From: SM23-73-3 sp964580215
GTDB taxonomy: Bacteria > Zixibacteria > MSB-5A5 > SM1-73
Length of the DNA: 26,250 bases
Reading direction: 5' to 3'
Assembly: GCA_964580215.1 (NCBI GenBank)
Contig: CAZOJT010000038.1
Coordinates: 1-26,250, forward strand
Shown here: piece by piece, positions 8,398 through 15,375 of the stretch
How the letters are laid out: each line of letters opens with the position of its first letter
Position numbering within the stretch: position 1 is the stretch's first letter
Made by a program: the position numbers and the translations under genes
Notes under the pieces: model-generated
The model's database searches: none
What the model saw: only the letters and a program-made list of their open reading frames with translations
Told to the model about the DNA's origin: nothing

Positions 8398-10329
8398 TCA
8401 TCTGTTGGTAATTTTACCTGAATATTTCAACTGCTGCTTCATAAAGTCCTGGGGATATGAGACTTTGACATCTGCAATTTTTCCGCTCTTGTCTGTGACC
8501 AATTCCAATTCAGGCATGACGAAGGCATAATGATCCGGCAGATTGATGGCTTCTGCCCGTTTTACTATTTGATCTCGCCATTGGGAATTGATCTTTATCC
8601 CGTATTTTTCCACAAGCTTTTTGGCTTCCTTATAGTCCCCCTCTGCCTTTATCCTCATGATCATAGACAAAAGCTCACCCACGCCCTGTCTCATCTTACC
8701 GATGTCATTCACACTCAGGTACACCTTTCCATTCTTCTCCACCACATCTATGGCGCCAGTTTTATCCTTAATATAGGAGACGATCATGTGTCTGGCTCGA
8801 GCGTGGTCTTTTTCCAGTCGATCTCCCTCCTTGACAGTTCTCAATCGAATCAGATCTGCCCTTGCGTAAGAGCGATACAGAGTTTCACCACACCTTGCGT
8901 CGATGTCTGCTAGATGCATCAGTTTTTCATCGAAGATGTGCCACAAAGCCACCAGGTCTGCTCTGGCTTCCTCCATGGCGGAATAATATTCCTGCAGATA
9001 GTCGGCCGGATCCTTTTTGAGTCTTTGGCTTACCTTTCCTGATCCGTGCCCTAAAATCTCATGCATGGTGGTCTCTAAGAGATCTGCCTTCTCACCCAGG
9101 GTTTTATCTAACTTAAACTCCTCTTCGGTTAAGGCAAACTCCCTGGTAATTCTCTCCGCATCCAGCTTATATCGGACACCCGATACGTTGGTGAGGATAA
9201 AATTTTTGCTTCCATAGGTTTCTCTGATGTTTTGGGCATTGGGCAGGTTTATACCCAAAGCGGAGATGGGTCCTTCACCTCCCACTCCCAAAAGAAGGGT
9301 TACTGCATTAGCCACCGGAGCGGTTATTTCTTTTTTCTTATATCTATCATCCCAGGGGGTTTTCTCCTCAAAATATTGAGCCAGATTGGCGATATTTTTC
9401 ATCACCTGATTGATCTTCTGGTCCACAAAACAGACCATTCCCTCAAATTCACCCTTGGCTCCACGAGCATCATTGTAAACTTCAATGAAACCATTGATGG
9501 TTTCCACAGTGGAATTATCCTTCACCCAGTCAATATTGTATTTATCAAAATCTGTTAGTTCTCCGGTTTCAAAATACCGAATCAGATGTTCCAACGCTTT
9601 CCTTTGTCCCTGTTTTGCGAAGGGCATTGCCTTTTTGATATAGCCTATCACCCGGTTCAATTCTTTTGCATACAAGCCTGGCGAAACCTGATCTGTACCG
9701 GTTCGGTAGACCAATTCAGCGATCTTGCCATCCTTTTTAACCACCTTCGAATTTAAGGAATATTTCTCCTCAAAATCTTCCAGATCCTTTAAGTTTACCC
9801 CCTCATAATAATTGTTGCCACTGGCGGTGATTACGTCCTCTCCCTCTGAAGGAGATTTGTTCGCCAAAATCGGCTCAAAATCAGGATCGAAGATGGTCCT
9901 CTTCAGCTTATTCAGCATCTTTTCGAGCTCGGATTGGTCTTTGATGCCAAATTGCGCTCCGTTGGAAAAAGCTGTCTTGGATGCATAAAGAAGATCTTCA
10001 GAGTTGAATTTGGGAACAAACTTTCGACTGTTGGTGCCATAGTTTCCGTTGAACACCCAGAAGAGTTTAAGATAATCAGTGATCTTTTCCAGGATGGATT
10101 CATCTATTCCCTGGGGATGGGTGATTGTTTCCTCCAGGATATTTCTGATGGTAAGTCCGTGTCGGTGAATCTGATCATAGGTGATGTCCCGCCCGGCCAC
10201 TGCGGCTTGATAAAGATAAAAGGCTACGATTTTGTCGTCTAAGCTCAACTCTTCGAACCCATCGGCATAAAGTTGCACTATGGCAACCTTGCCTACTTTC
10301 TCCACAAGATATTTTCTTTCCGTTTCCAT
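8398..10329 (-). CDS. Dipeptidyl peptidase III (family M49 zinc peptidase)
   Basis: A 643-residue M49 peptidase that removes dipeptides from the N-terminus of short peptides. The zinc site HEILGH is at residues 423-428 (family HELLGH), followed by GSGK, and the second motif EEARAD at 453-458 supplies the third ligand, probably Glu454 (family EECRAE). I chose ATG 10329 because GAGGA lies 7 nt upstream. The frame stays open further upstream and reads KRIIICLLLLLLYCAKPEER, which looks like a lipoprotein signal with a lipobox Cys but has no ATG/GTG before stop codons. That stretch abuts a TIR element at 10401, so an original secreted start may have been lost or an unusual start (TTG, ATT) may be used. 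Confidence 0.9.
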   Translation of the reverse strand: METERKYLVEKVGKVAIVQLYADGFEELSLDDKIVAFYLYQAAVAGRDITYDQIHRHGLTIRNILEETITHPQGIDESILEKITDYLKLFWVFNGNYGTNSRKFVPKFNSEDLLYASKTAFSNGAQFGIKDQSELEKMLNKLKRTIFDPDFEPILANKSPSEGEDVITASGNNYYEGVNLKDLEDFEEKYSLNSKVVKKDGKIAELVYRTGTDQVSPGLYAKELNRVIGYIKKAMPFAKQGQRKALEHLIRYFETGELTDFDKYNIDWVKDNSTVETINGFIEVYNDARGAKGEFEGMVCFVDQKINQVMKNIANLAQYFEEKTPWDDRYKKKEITAPVANAVTLLLGVGGEGPISALGINLPNAQNIRETYGSKNFILTNVSGVRYKLDAERITREFALTEEEFKLDKTLGEKADLLETTMHEILGHGSGKVSQRLKKDPADYLQEYYSAMEEARADLVALWHIFDEKLMHLADIDARCGETLYRSYARADLIRLRTVKEGDRLEKDHARARHMIVSYIKDKTGAIDVVEKNGKVYLSVNDIGKMRQGVGELLSMIMRIKAEGDYKEAKKLVEKYGIKINSQWRDQIVKRAEAINLPDHYAFVMPELELVTDKSGKIADVKVSYPQDFMKQQLKYSGKITNR

Positions 10330-10400
10330 AATTCTTTCCTCAGGTTTAGCACAATATAACAATAACAATAACAAAAGACAAATAATAATTCTTTTGTTTT

Positions 10401-10706
10401 ATTAAGGAGAGCATAAAGTTGTTTACGTATCGGATGGGATAAATCCTTTTAGTTTTCGTTACTTACTAAGGAGAGCATATAATTGTTTACATCCCCCCTA
10501 AAGAAATGGGGGGAAGGGGAGATTTGAAACTTGGAAAATCCCCCTAAATCCCCCTTTACTAAAAGGGGATGCGTATGCATTCATACGAATTTCAAGTCAA
10601 GCCCAAAACAGGTGGGGGAGAAAAAGTCAATAATAAGATGTAAACTGTTTCCTGCTCCTTTTCGTAACTGTTTCCCAAAAGCAAACTATTTTATGCTCTC
10701 GTTAAT
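10401..10706. mobile_element. Nested TIR (MITE-like) elements, copy B inside an older copy
   Basis: The outer ends are an imperfect inverted repeat: left ATTAAGGAGAGCATAAAG (10401 on) and right the reverse complement of ATTAACGAGAGCATAAAA (to 10706), 22 of 26 positions matching. Inside it a second unit (about 10461-10669) begins ACTTACTAAGGAGAGCATA and ends TTTCGTAACT, nearly the same TIR. The inner copy shares its body with 25813-26008: a CCCCCT hairpin, the 20-nt core (10570-10589) and TTCAAGTCAAGCCCAAAACA. No transposase is encoded, so these fit a non-autonomous miniature element inserted into a relative. Confidence 0.7.
10570..10589. repeat. 20-nt core palindrome in TIR copy B
   Basis: TGCGTATGCATTCATACGAA. 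It is the exact reverse complement of the core in TIR copy C (25909-25928), although the bases on both sides (GGGGA before, TTTCAAGTC after) are in the same orientation in both copies. Inner arms CGTATG/CATACG flank a 4-nt loop. Confidence 0.8.
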
Positions 10707-10756
10707 AAGTGGGCCGAGAAGCCCGAATTATGCGCTATATAGCGTCGAGTTTTAAG

Positions 10757-10784
10757 CCAGAACCTAACTTAAGTTAGGTTCTGG
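10757..10784. repeat. Perfect 28-nt palindrome
   Basis: CCAGAACCTAACTT followed directly by its exact reverse complement, a fully self-complementary 28-nt site. Just upstream are a 12-nt palindrome (CGCTATATAGCG, ~10732-10743) and a GGGC/GCCC mini-stem. This lies between the TIR elements and the tRNA-Sec promoter. It could be a recombinase or dimeric regulator site, or another repeat unit; nothing shows which. Confidence 0.6.
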
Positions 10785-10832
10785 AACTTCTTGTCATATT
10801 AACACAGAAAGCAAAGAAAGTAAACTAAAAAT

Positions 10833-10861
10833 TTGCAAAATCATGAATTTCATGTTATATT
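10833..10861 (+). promoter_or_regulatory. Candidate sigma-70 promoter of tRNA-Sec with an internal palindrome
   Basis: TTGCAA (10833-10838) and TATATT (10856-10861) are 17 nt apart, and the tRNA begins 9 nt after the -10 box. The spacer contains the 13-nt palindrome CATGAATTTCATG (10842-10854), placed where a repressor would block polymerase. Promoter spacing is good; the operator idea is inference. Confidence 0.45.
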
Positions 10862-10870
10862 TTTCTTGAC

Positions 10871-10968
10871 GGAAGTGGATAGGATCTGGTGGTCCTTGCG
10901 GACTTCAAATCCGTGGTCCCCCCGGTCGGTCCGGGGGGAGGTGGGTTCGATTCCCACCCCTTCCGCCA
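10871..10968 (+). tRNA. selC: tRNA-Sec (selenocysteine, anticodon UCA)
   Basis: The RNA folds as a bacterial tRNA-Sec: a long acceptor arm (GGAAGTGG against CCCCTTCC, one mismatch); a 6-bp D stem AGGATC/GGTCCT closed by a 4-nt TGGT loop; an anticodon stem GCGGA/TCCGT with loop CTTCAAA, giving anticodon UCA; a very long variable arm CCCCCCGG-TCGGT-CCGGGGGG; a T arm GTGGG-TTCGATT-CCCAC; discriminator G and an encoded CCA. The 98-nt length matches the family. SelA converts its seryl form to Sec-tRNA and SelB delivers it; both are encoded downstream. Confidence 0.95.
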
Positions 10969-11020
10969 AGTTTTACTCTTAACATCATCAGGTAATTTCA
11001 TCCATTGATTTGAAAGCGCT

Positions 11021-11842
11021 ATGGGAAAAATTTTTCTAACTATATCCTTCATTCTGATATTTTTGTCAATTTTATCTTTCAGTTGCCGGGAAACAAAAAA
11101 AACGGAGAAAATTGAAATGGAATCAAGTCAAGCGAAAATCACTTTAATCACGCTTTATGATAACTACCAGCATGATCCTGATCTTAAGACCGGATGGGGC
11201 TTCTCCTGTCTGGTCAAAGTAGGAGATAAAAATATTCTTTTTGATACTGGTGCAGATAGCCCCACCTTGCTCGATAACATGAAGAAATTAAAGATAGATC
11301 CAAAAGATATAAATATGATTGTGCTATCGCATATACATGGAGATCATACCGGTGGACTGCGGGGAATATTAAAGATGAACTCTGATCTTACCGTATACCT
11401 GCCCAAATCATCTCCCAATGATTTCAAAAAGGGGGTGGAATCATATAAAGCCAAGGTGGTGGAAGTTGGTGATCCAATACTGATTACCGAAAGTGTGAGT
11501 TCCACCGGTGAATTGGGCACATGGATAAAAGAACAATCTTTGATAGTAAAAACAAAGGAGGGTTTGGCCGTAATTACAGGCTGCGCTCATCCTGGTATCG
11601 TGGAGATCTTGGAGGAGGTCAAAAAGCTGACCGGTGAAGATATCTATCTGGTGTTGGGTGGTTTCCATTTAGGTGGGGAAAGTGATTCCAAATTAAAGGA
11701 GATCATCAAAAGTTTCAGAGAGCTGGGAGTGAAAAAGGCGGCACCCTGCCATTGCTCCGGAGACAGAACCAGAGAGTTATTTAAAGAAGAGTATAAAGAG
11801 GATTTCATTTCAAATGGAGTGGGAAAGGTAATCGAGATATAA
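11021..11842 (+). CDS. MBL-fold metallohydrolase of the COG1237 type, lipoprotein-like
   Basis: A 273-residue protein. The N-terminus has a hydrophobic signal (IFLTISFILIFLSILSF) ending at Cys22, so it may be a lipoprotein, although the lipobox (SFSC) is weak. The metallo-beta-lactamase motif SHIHGDHTGG is at 103-112, with later ligands in TGCAHPGI and GGFHLGG; this GCAHPG form is typical of COG1237 proteins, which include an archaeal methanopterin-pathway synthase. Here the substrate is unknown. It lies 52 nt after tRNA-Sec and before selD. A conserved CHCSG near the C-terminus might bind metal. There is no in-frame UGA. The RBS is weak. Confidence 0.8.
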   Translation: MGKIFLTISFILIFLSILSFSCRETKKTEKIEMESSQAKITLITLYDNYQHDPDLKTGWGFSCLVKVGDKNILFDTGADSPTLLDNMKKLKIDPKDINMIVLSHIHGDHTGGLRGILKMNSDLTVYLPKSSPNDFKKGVESYKAKVVEVGDPILITESVSSTGELGTWIKEQSLIVKTKEGLAVITGCAHPGIVEILEEVKKLTGEDIYLVLGGFHLGGESDSKLKEIIKSFRELGVKKAAPCHCSGDRTRELFKEEYKEDFISNGVGKVIEI

Positions 11843-11861
11843 GCAAGCTAGGTGACAAAGC

Positions 11862-12104
11862 ATGGCAAAAGTAAAAGAATTTGATGTTACTGTGATTCCA
11901 TATCTTCTCAAATTTAATCAGAAGCACTATTGGGTAGATTACGACTAAGCGACAGACACTTTATACATTAGTTTCAGAAAACCTCAATGCGCCGATGACA
12001 GCATCATGAAAGAAGATCTCATTTATCATTACGCAGGCAAAAGATTAGTGGGTGTAACCATCTTGCATGCAAAAGGTTTAAAAGGAAAACGTATGTCGGG
12101 ATAA
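11862..12104 (+). pseudogene. DUF2283-like small protein interrupted by a TAA
   Basis: An 80-codon frame from ATG 11862 to TAA 12102 has one internal stop, TAA at 11946-11948. Before it: MAKVKEFDVTVIPYLL...YWVDYD. After it: ATDTLYISFRKPQ...LIYHYAGKRLVGVTILHA. Joined, these give the usual DUF2283 pattern (YD-x-EAD-x-LYISF ... G-x-LVGI-x-IL-x-A) with the stop where a Glu/Lys codon is expected. A single substitution explains it. The upstream 28 codons or the part from ATG 12007 could still be translated, but neither is a full domain. Confidence 0.6.
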
Positions 12105-12152
12105 CATTCAGCGTAATAGAGCGAACGCAAACATTATCAAATTCTGGTTTTG

Positions 12153-12214
12153 GTGCTCGTCCGGTCCCTGACCTGACGAGATTTACCTGCCAAGTCGGGG
12201 GACGTGGCAGGCAC
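12153..12214. repeat. REP-like double-hairpin element, family P2, copy 2
   Basis: 62 nt, bounded by GTGCT and GGCAC. Hairpin 1 is CTCGTC-c-GGTC/GACC-t-GACGAG; hairpin 2 is CCTGCCA-a-GTC/GAC-g-TGGCAGG. Bases differ from copy 1 (4614-4675) while most pairs are kept, which argues for selection or mechanism acting on structure. It ends directly at the selD Shine-Dalgarno sequence (GGAAGGA, 12215-12221), so it could affect selD translation. Confidence 0.7.
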
Positions 12215-12230
12215 GGAAGGAATGGATCAA

Positions 12231-13280
12231 ATGGGTGAACAAAAAATCAGACTGACCAGTCTGGCATCCAGTTTTGGGTGAGCGTCAAAGTGTGGTCCGG
12301 AGGACTTAACCCAGGTGCTGGGTCATTTGCCCAAGATAGATAATCCAAATGTGTTGGTCGGCTTCAACTCCGTAGATGATGCAGGTGTATACAAGATCAG
12401 AGAGGATTTAGCATTGGTGCAGACGGTGGATTTTTTTCCGCCGGTGGTGGATGAGCCCTATGATTTCGGAGCAATTGCGGCGGCTAACTCTTTGAGTGAT
12501 ATTTACGCCATGGGAGGAAAACCCATATCTGCTTTGAATCTTTTAGGTTTTCCACCAGAGTCTGTTCCCTTATGGGCGGTGGATGAAATACTGAAAGGAG
12601 GCGCAGACAAAGCACAAGAGGCTAATGTGGCTATAATAGGCGGGCATACTCTTAAAACCAAGGAGCCATTATATGGAATGGCGGTAACCGGGATAATTCA
12701 TCCGGACAGGATAATCAGCAATGCAAATGCTAAAGCCGGAGAATCTCTGGTATTGACCAAGCCATTGGGGATTGGGATCATAACCACGGCGATCAAAAAT
12801 GATTTGGTCGAGCAAAATGTAGTGAAAGAAGCTGTCAGCATAATGACCTTTCTAAATAAATCTGCCGCGGAAGCAATGTTAGAAGTGGGCATCCATGCCG
12901 CAACAGACATTACCGGCTACGGGCTTTTGGGCCATTTGCATGAACTAATTCATGCTTCAAAAACAGGAGCGAAAATCTATCTCTCAAAAGTTCGGGTGAT
13001 TGATTTTGCCTGGGAGCTGGCAAAACAAAAGGCGGTTCCACCCGGGACCTTAGCCAATCTTAAATTTTTGCAGAATAAAGTCGATTGGGATAAAGAGATC
13101 ACCCAGGAAGCAAAACTGATTCTATCCGATGCTCAAACTTCCGGAGGATTGCTCATATCAGTTTCCAAAGAGAAAGAGAGAAAGCTTCTAGATGCTCTGA
13201 CCTCCATGGGAGTGCTCAATTCAATGGTGATCGGTGAAATAGTAGAGGATGAGAAATGCCGGATTCAGGTGAAAATGTGA
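12231..13280 (+). CDS. selD: Selenophosphate synthetase, a selenoprotein (Sec17)
   Basis: It makes selenophosphate from selenide and ATP, the selenium donor for SelA. From ATG 12231 (GGAAGGA 9 nt upstream; ATG 12222 is an alternative) the frame reads MGEQKIRLTSLASSFG, then UGA (12279-12281), then ASKCGPEDLTQVL. The UGA falls exactly at the catalytic Cys/Sec position of SelD, so it must be read as Sec17; total length 349 residues is normal. Later family features include NSVDDAGVY, the AAANSLSDIYAMGG loop, GGHTLKTKEP and TDITGYGLLGHLHE. A caller that stops at UGA would wrongly start the gene at a downstream codon such as GTG 12315. Its 3' end overlaps selA. Confidence 0.95.
12279..12306 (+). 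promoter_or_regulatory. Sec UGA codon and putative bacterial SECIS hairpin
   Basis: UGA is at 12279-12281. A small stem GGTCC/GGACT with a GGA loop (12294-12306) has its tip about 19 nt after the UGA, the spacing expected for bacterial SECIS elements bound by SelB. The same bases encode KCGPEDL, which is conserved, so the fold may partly be a by-product of coding. Confidence 0.5.
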
Positions 13281-14680
13281 TCCAGAAGAAATTGAGGCAG
13301 ATTCCCAGTGTGGAAAAGATTTTGGAATCGGCTGAACTTAAATCCGATATAGATAAATTCTCTCACCCTTTGATAGCGCTGGCGGTCAAGCAGGCGGTAG
13401 AGATGATGAGAGAAGAGGTGAAAAAAGGAAAAGAGCCAATCTCCAACCAGGAAATAGTGCAAAAGGCGAAAAACATCATTGTTGAACTAACCTCCCCCTC
13501 TTTAAAGCCGGTGATCAATGCCACCGGAGTTATCCTTCATACCAACCTGGGACGGGCTCCGTTAGATGAGGAGACTCTATCTTTCATCCAGAACATTAGC
13601 ACAAATTATAATAACCTGGAGTTCGATCTGAAAGAGGGGAAAAGAAGCAAAAGGGGAATTTTTGTAGAAAGGCTTCTTTGTGTTTTAACCTCAGCCGAAG
13701 CCGCCTTAGCCGTCAACAACAATGCCGGGGCTGTTCTTTTGATCTTAACCGCTTTGGCCAAAGGCAAAGAGGTGATAGTATCAAGGGGAGAGCTGGTGCA
13801 GATAGGAGGAGGCTTTCGAATTCCAGAGATTTTGGCTTTGAGTGGCGCAACTTTAAAGGAAGTGGGAACCACCAACCAGACCACCATACCTGACTACGAA
13901 GACGCCATCACCGCTGAAACTGCACTTTTGCTTAAAGTTCACCAGAGCAATTTCAAGATGATCGGATTCGTGAAGAGACCATCTATAAGCGAATTGGTTA
14001 AGTTAGGAAAGAAACACAATCTGTGTGTGGTGGAAGATTTGGGAAGTGGAGTTTTGCTCAGAACAGAGGATTTCGAGTTGGCGCATGAACCTATGGCTTT
14101 TGAGGCTCTTTCAGCTGGTGCAGATTTGGTTTGCTTCTCCGGGGATAAGCTTTTGGGGGCACCCCAGGCTGGTATAATCTTGGGCAAGAAAAAGTATATA
14201 GATATTCTAAAGAAACATCCCCTGCATCGCGCTTTGAGATTGGACAAGATGTTTCTTGCCGGACTGGAAAGGGTTTTGCTTTACTATCTGAAAGGCGAAG
14301 CTACCAAAAAGATTCCCGCCTGGCAGATGATCAGCACTCCCCTAAAGGTTTTGCAAACCAGAGCGGAGAAAATAAGGGATGAGCTAAAAAAATCGGGCAT
14401 TAAGGTTACAATTCAAAAGAGTCAAAGCACAGTAGGGGGAGGCTCCCTTCCCGGTGAAACTCTGTCCACTACGGTAATATCTATTGAATCTGTTTCATCT
14501 GTTGGGAGACCCATTGACCTCTCTGCTGACCAGCAAGCCAAGCTTTTCAGGGAACAATCTCCGCCCATAATTGGGCGCATAGAGGATGAGAAATTCGTTC
14601 TGGATTTACGAACCGTTTTCCCCCATCAAGATGAGACGCTGGTTTCCGCCATCAAGAACATTTTTCTCAAAAAGAGTTGA
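13256..14680 (+). CDS. selA: L-seryl-tRNA(Sec) selenium transferase
   Basis: A 474-residue PLP enzyme that converts Ser-tRNA-Sec to Sec-tRNA-Sec using selenophosphate; it normally works as a decamer. The N-terminus reads LRQIPSVEKILE, then NATGVILHTNLGRAPL, SRGELVQIGGGFRIPEI, VEDLGSGVL, and the PLP lysine (Lys298) in FSGDKLLGAPQAG. The C-terminus TVFPHQDETLVSAI is also typical. ATG 13256 overlaps selD by 25 nt; a GTG at 13277 (AGGTG upstream, GTGA overlap with the selD stop) is an equally plausible start. The overlap implies selD-selA coupling. Confidence 0.95.
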   Translation: MPDSGENVIQKKLRQIPSVEKILESAELKSDIDKFSHPLIALAVKQAVEMMREEVKKGKEPISNQEIVQKAKNIIVELTSPSLKPVINATGVILHTNLGRAPLDEETLSFIQNISTNYNNLEFDLKEGKRSKRGIFVERLLCVLTSAEAALAVNNNAGAVLLILTALAKGKEVIVSRGELVQIGGGFRIPEILALSGATLKEVGTTNQTTIPDYEDAITAETALLLKVHQSNFKMIGFVKRPSISELVKLGKKHNLCVVEDLGSGVLLRTEDFELAHEPMAFEALSAGADLVCFSGDKLLGAPQAGIILGKKKYIDILKKHPLHRALRLDKMFLAGLERVLLYYLKGEATKKIPAWQMISTPLKVLQTRAEKIRDELKKSGIKVTIQKSQSTVGGGSLPGETLSTTVISIESVSSVGRPIDLSADQQAKLFREQSPPIIGRIEDEKFVLDLRTVFPHQDETLVSAIKNIFLKKS

Positions 14681-15375
14681 TTCTTTCCCCTCTCTGCATT
14701 ATACTTTCAGTGTGATTTTAATAGGTTTGATTGGTGTAGCCGCAGGCTTCCTTCGGACTGCGTCCTTCAGGACAGGTCAGCCTGCGTGTGGTTGTTAGAT
14801 GAATGCGAAGCATCTTGACGATCGAGCCAGCCCAATGAATTGGGCAACTACAATGTCACGCGCCGGGTCAAGGAAACCGACGGGCACTGGAAGGGTGTGA
14901 AGCTGTCAACGGATGGAACGGATGTTTTTCCCAACAGATTAAACAGATTAAGCAGAAGAGGTCGGTTAAGATTAAGTTGATTGGTGGAGGTGTGAAGCCT
15001 CCGCTACGCGTAGCCGAGCCTTCATGGCTCGGTTAGAAAAAATGGTGGAAGCGTAGGTCAAGCATGGCGAAGCCTGCTTGACAAAATATCTGGAAGGGTG
15101 TGAAGCTGTCAACGGATGGAACGGATGTTTTTCCCAACAGATTAAACAGATTAAGCAGAAGAGGTCGGTTAAGATTAAGTTGATTGGTGGAGGTGTGAAG
15201 CCTCCGCTACGCGTAGCCGAGCCTTCATGGCTCGGTTAGAAAAAATGGTGGAAGCGTAGGTCAAGCATTCCCGCCTTTGGCGGGATGCTTGACAAATAAA
15301 AAAAGGGTTGCTAACCACCTCCGATGAATCGGAGGATGGTTGATCTACGAGTATATTCTTCGGGAGTATTAGAAA
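14681..15375. repeat. 695-bp gap with a long direct repeat and hairpins
   Basis: No credible gene. A 179-nt block (14887-15065) recurs as 15090-15269, identical except for one A in an A6/A7 run. Each block contains CAACGGATGGAACGGATG, a GATTAAACAGATTAAG-like motif, GGAGG/CCTCC and CCGAGCC/GGCTCGG stems. Each ends in a GTCAAGCA...TGCTTGAC hairpin whose loop differs between copies. 15270-15286 is the P3 palindrome (TCCCGCCTTTGGCGGGA). 15313-15341 is a strong stem (AACCA-CCTCCGAT/ATCGGAGG-TGGTT). Upstream, 14740-14785 has GCAGGC/GCCTGC and GTCC/GGAC stems, and ~14830-14845 GCCCAAT/ATTGGGC. Confidence 0.75.

Noticed and set aside
10531..10755. 74-codon open frame on the plus strand
   Set aside because: It lies entirely within the nested TIR elements; its peptide reflects hairpin sequence. 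The recurring MRMHSYE peptide on the other strand is the translated 20-nt core.
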